Shown: positions 21,601 through 24,897 of the stretch, in pieces
Layout: each line of letters opens with the position of its first letter
Position numbering within the stretch: position 1 is the first letter of the stretch
Assembly: GCA_036897485.1 (NCBI GenBank)
Contig: JAYMTF010001255.1
Location: 1 to 24,897 of the forward strand
DNA: 24,897 nucleotides
Direction of reading: 5' to 3'
Source: Pelargonium nanum
Taxonomy: Eukaryota; Streptophyta; Magnoliopsida; Geraniales; Geraniaceae
Notes under the pieces: generated by a model
Database searches by the model: none
What the model was told of the DNA's origin: nothing
What the model saw: the letters and a program-made list of their open reading frames with translations, nothing else
Made by a program: the position numbers and the translations under genes

Positions 21601-22040
21601 ATAGCAATCACTTGAGGTTGGCCTAGTAGTTAATGATATTTTCATTCAGATATTGAATAATTGATGACCATGGGAATAATTTGGAAAATATCATATGGAA
21701 AAAAGGGAAGGAGACATAGGCTTAGGTGTCATGTGTTTTGGTAAAAGTAAAAAGCAATTTCCAGAGATGTTCCCATCCCAGCTGCTGACAATTGAGTAGC
21801 TCTGATTGGGAGGCTCAGCCAGAGTTGCCACACATATCATATGGGAGTCCATTTTTCTTTAAAAAGTTTCATAAGTGACAAATGTTAGACAAGGAAATGA
21901 CTTCAAATGTGGGATATGAAACTTGGCCTCTTCACCTTGAATAATTGTTTCTTTGTGGTGTAGGCCTTATGTTTAATGATTAGCTTAATCACTTGCCTCC
22001 AACCAAAAACCAAGATGAGTTCAAACAAGTTTTAAATCAT
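21601..22040. other. Unassigned, with a short hairpin
   Basis: No coding frame recognised. Near 21616-21633 the words TTGGCCTAGTAGTTAA resemble a Pol III A box, but no B box follows. A 41-nt hairpin lies at 21771-21811: TCCCATCCCAGCTGCT, loop GACAATTG, AGTAGCTCTGATTGGGA, pairing with one bulge and a few mismatches. Confidence 0.35.
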
Positions 22041-22196
22041 TTATGATATTTCGTACGCTCGTTTAGAGATTAAGCTATCAGACGGAACATGCTCAACTGG
22101 TATATCAAGTGGTCTTGAACTGTATGTTATTTTTACGTGAGATATGATAACAAAAAGAAAGAAAACACGAATTTGACTCTTTGAAGAAGTTGACAT
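22041..22196 (-). CDS. Candidate small secreted peptide (51 aa), unassigned
   Basis: On the minus strand ATG at 22196 to TAA at 22041. The N-terminus MSTSSKSQIRVFFLFVIIS has polar/basic residues followed by a hydrophobic core, like a signal peptide. The remainder is short and hydrophilic (SSRPLDIPVEHVPSDSLIS, then KRAYEIS). Plant peptide-hormone precursors have this layout, and SRPL-type residues often follow their signal peptides. I do not recognise a CLE, RGF, CEP, PIP or IDA motif at the C-terminus. It could also be a chance ORF. No firm promoter was identified. Confidence 0.3.
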   Translation of the reverse strand: MSTSSKSQIRVFFLFVIISHVKITYSSRPLDIPVEHVPSDSLISKRAYEIS

Positions 22197-23008
22197 GGTT
22201 GATAGAGTGACATGAAAACTACATGAAGCTATTTTGTGCAAATGGGCAAGTGGTGGTGATCAAAGGGTCATGAGAGGCTCTAGTTTTCCAGGTGGATTTG
22301 GTCCAAACTTGGTTTTATTTGAGAACATCACCACTCTACACCACATAAACACTCATGTTGGCATTAGTTTTTTTAAACTTATTTTCTTTTGTTTCCATGT
22401 TTGTTTCCTTGAGATCCTGCCAAGTATTTGATGTTTTGCCCATTGATTCCAGATGTGCCAAAATTAAATTATGCTTTGGCTAATGTTGAAGAAATTGCTG
22501 TCTCAATTTTCTTGACAGGGTTTTTAGTTTATATATTATTTTTTTCCTGAAGTGAGATGTAAAGTTGCAGACAATAATGATAGTTGTAGGCAGCTTTTGT
22601 TTTAATATAATCATAGATAATTAGATGGGCCTAATACAAGATTGGGCCAGCTAATCCTAATATTGGGCCTTAATTAATTAATGTCAATCAAGAAATGATG
22701 TTAAGGTGGTCACGTGTGATTGGGCACCACAATCTCTTGCTGCAACCATATTGAATTAATGGCTAAAAACAAAATTAATGGCCACTTCATCAATCAAACA
22801 AATGTTTTCTTGAAATGGAATTGATCCTATGTGTCTTTGTTTTATATGAATTTTCAGTTTAAAATAAATAAATGAGTTTCAAATAATTATTTTATACACA
22901 TATATGGCCAAAATGCTAATTTTGAGCATTTCCTTTTATGGAAACAAATGCTAATTTAATTTATTATTCATGTTGAGCAGGTGATTTTTTTTTTAGTAAA
23001 ATGAAGGT
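22197..23008. other. Intergenic; second TGGGCC cluster
   Basis: No gene seen. Three TGGGCC motifs lie within about 45 bases at roughly 22626-22670, followed by a CACGTG at about 22712-22717. These are plant cis-element words with no obvious gene attached. Confidence 0.4.
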
Positions 23009-23093
23009 GAGAATATCAAAACTATATAGTTTTGATTAAAAAAATTTCATGTAGGAAGAATGTGTAATGCTACCTAGTTTTGATATTCTTCTC
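23009..23093. repeat. Fold-back (inverted repeat), about 85 bp
   Basis: GAGAATATCAAAACTA at 23009-23024 pairs with TAGTTTTGATATTCTTCTC at 23075-23093, with a three-base insertion in the right arm and a loop of about 50 bases. It may be a tiny MITE remnant or a hairpin-forming locus. No target duplication was identified. Confidence 0.55.
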
Positions 23094-24779
23094 AACTCCT
23101 TATTTAAAATTACGTCGTTTTTCATCATTGAATCAATATTCTTTTAGTTATTTTCGTCGTCTCTAATTTGCGACTCTCGACGTCAGCAACGTGTTCATAG
23201 ACCTCTGTTCACTTATTTTGTTTTCAGTTCTTTTACTTTCCTTGTTTCTTCGTTTCTCAAAAGCGACCTCCCAAAACACAATTCGATACTTACCTTTTCA
23301 TGAAGAACTAGATTGATGAAAACAACGCATGTTACGTTCTAAAATAAAATAAAATAATTTTCTACAAGAAAGAAATAAAATAAGTGAAGGAGATAGTTTA
23401 GCAAAACCATAAATAAATGTGAAAAAATATGGAAATATATGTTGAACAAGCTTCGTTCCGTGTACAAATGCTAATCAATTCGACAATGACTTGAGAGCAT
23501 AAATCATATTATGAAACGTAACCAATTAATCTGTCATTAGTCATCTCGAAAGTGACATTTTCTTAACTAAACCAAGCTTCCACCAAGATTCCAAACCCGT
23601 AATCCCACCAAAATCACTAAACATGACAAAAATACACAAATTAACCAAAACGCTATTTAAAAGTCTTAAACACGGTTTGAGGTAGGTAATTATTAAAATA
23701 AGTATAACAAAACTGCATGTCGTTTTCTCGGCGCAAAAGCAAGCTAGTGCGGTCGGTCGGTTAAAAAGGGACTTCACTTTTGACCGTTACATGGTCGAAC
23801 ACGTGTCGAGAAGCGAGTGGCAGACACGGTTTGTCGGAGGTGGACGTGGCTTGGGGTCAACGGGTTGGTCTTTGGCGGCAGTTTTAGGCCGTTGGACTGT
23901 TCACGTTTAAAAAGTGAAAAATCTTATATTTGTCGGTTGGGTCCTAAGCTTTTCAATTTCCTTCAATTAAGGACTATTTTATGTACATTTGACAATGACA
24001 CCCATGGCCGTGAAGCTTGATGGCTCCTTCTAAATTAATTAAATAATGAATAATTTATTTTCTTTTACTATTAGCACCAAGATTACACATGGAGAAATAA
24101 AGAAAACAACACTTTTGATTGGATAAAAGAGGAAACCGACAAATATAAAATTGATTTATCAATTTTAATCTCACCTCTTTGTATATTCCATCATGATGTT
24201 GATTATATAGGTGGCATTTATTTTAAAGAAATATGTCGACCAAAGCAAAATTCGTTATTTATTTAGAAATATGGAATGAGGTTAGTTTTTGTTATAACAT
24301 GATTGCTAAATAAAGTTTTAGTTTTATCTTTCTTATTTCATTGTCCAAATTTTTAGTTTAATCTCTTTTTTTTTGTTAAAAAGCCAAAAGAGAAAAATGA
24401 CGGACAAAACATCGAGTATAAATAAGAAGAGACAAATAGTGAAAAAGATAATCGTCAATCTCCATAAACTCTAGAAATTAATCAAATAGAATATCTGACT
24501 TGCGCGTCAAATTAATGAGCTCTCATCTATTGAAGCCTTATTTGACAAAAAACAAGTGATACGAAAGCAAAATACAAAGTCTCGAGAAGGTCTAGCAAAT
24601 AATTAGAGTAACAAATACTATGTTTTCTTTTATAGTTCAAACATCAAAACAACACCAAAATACGAAACTAACTTTTTTTAAAATATTTTAAGAATATGCG
24701 TTACGCAATTAAATTATACAATAAAATAACATTTTTCATAACCCATTTCCGTTCCATAATCTACTCAAATCTTATATTG
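23094..24779. other. Intergenic, no confident gene
   Basis: AT-rich with no conserved frame. A GC-richer patch at about 23740-23910 contains a W-box TTGACC (23780-23785) and a CACGTG G-box (23800-23805). A strong orphan splice donor (AAAAG|GTAAGT, minus strand) lies near 23290-23299. These might belong to a gene whose body is not recognisable here. Confidence 0.4.
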
Positions 24780-24897
24780 TCCATTTAATTTTTTTTGAAA
24801 GGAAATACCAATATTATTAATTCATAATCAAAATGCAAGTTACATCCAGAAATTCTAGAGCAACCCAACCGAAACCAGACATAGAGATAGAAACCTG
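24780..24897 (-). mobile_element. Possible LINE 3' end, cut by the window edge
   Basis: Read on the minus strand the sequence ends with TAATATTGGTATTTCCTTTC and then an A-run. This resembles the 3' tails of plant LINE-type elements, which often finish with similar words before poly(A). The rest lies beyond the window. Weak, based on general resemblance only. Confidence 0.25.

Noticed and set aside
21616..21660. Possible second SINE from an A-box-like TTGGCCTAGTAGTTAA
   Set aside because: No B box follows at the expected 30-40 base spacing, and no tail or target duplication was found.

Overview
The window is nuclear DNA of a flowering plant, probably a eudicot. It is AT-rich, its genes are split by GT...AG introns, its transposon relics are small, and its proteins belong to plant families. 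All gene models below were built by eye from reading frames and splice sites. No search was run, so family names rest on recognised motifs.

Four protein-coding genes are well supported. (1) Minus strand, 5432 to 2418: an eight-exon RING-type E3 ubiquitin ligase of the GW2/DA2 family (409 aa), which restricts organ and seed size. It probably has an extra 5' UTR exon near 6088-6165. (2) Minus strand, 8656 to 8390: a single-exon 88-aa VQ-motif protein with a TATA box, a W-box and a heat-shock-type element upstream. (3) Plus strand, 11258 to 12879: a four-exon secreted polygalacturonase (GH28, 402 aa) with all catalytic motifs. (4) Minus strand, 18362 to 13425: a ten-exon PAM2-motif plus two-RRM RNA-binding protein of the CID8-13 (PABP-interacting) family, 298 aa, with a 2-kb third intron. 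Genes 3 and 4 converge. The genes have unrelated jobs, as is usual for a plant chromosome.

Between the genes lie mobile-element traces. They include a tRNA-derived SINE with a perfect 12-bp target duplication (1832-1987), an RNase H-like LINE remnant (6704-6943), a hAT-like MITE (9347-9721), a Stowaway-like MITE (19043-19252), a fold-back (23009-23093) and a possible LINE 3' end at the right edge. The right-hand 6 kb (about 18930-24897) has no confident gene. It holds two speculative small-ORF loci: a leader with a 9-codon uORF followed by a 64-aa ORF (plus), and a 51-aa ORF with a signal-peptide-like N-terminus (minus). It also holds two clusters of TGGGCC/T motifs.

The most unusual features are in the PAM2/RRM gene. 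The exon 4 3' end and its splice donor are exactly duplicated 37 bp into the intron, so the second donor would cause a frameshift. The region upstream of its ATG carries two 18-base G tracts (C in the mRNA) 64 bp apart, apparently an old tandem duplication. No CRISPR array, rRNA or tRNA gene was seen.
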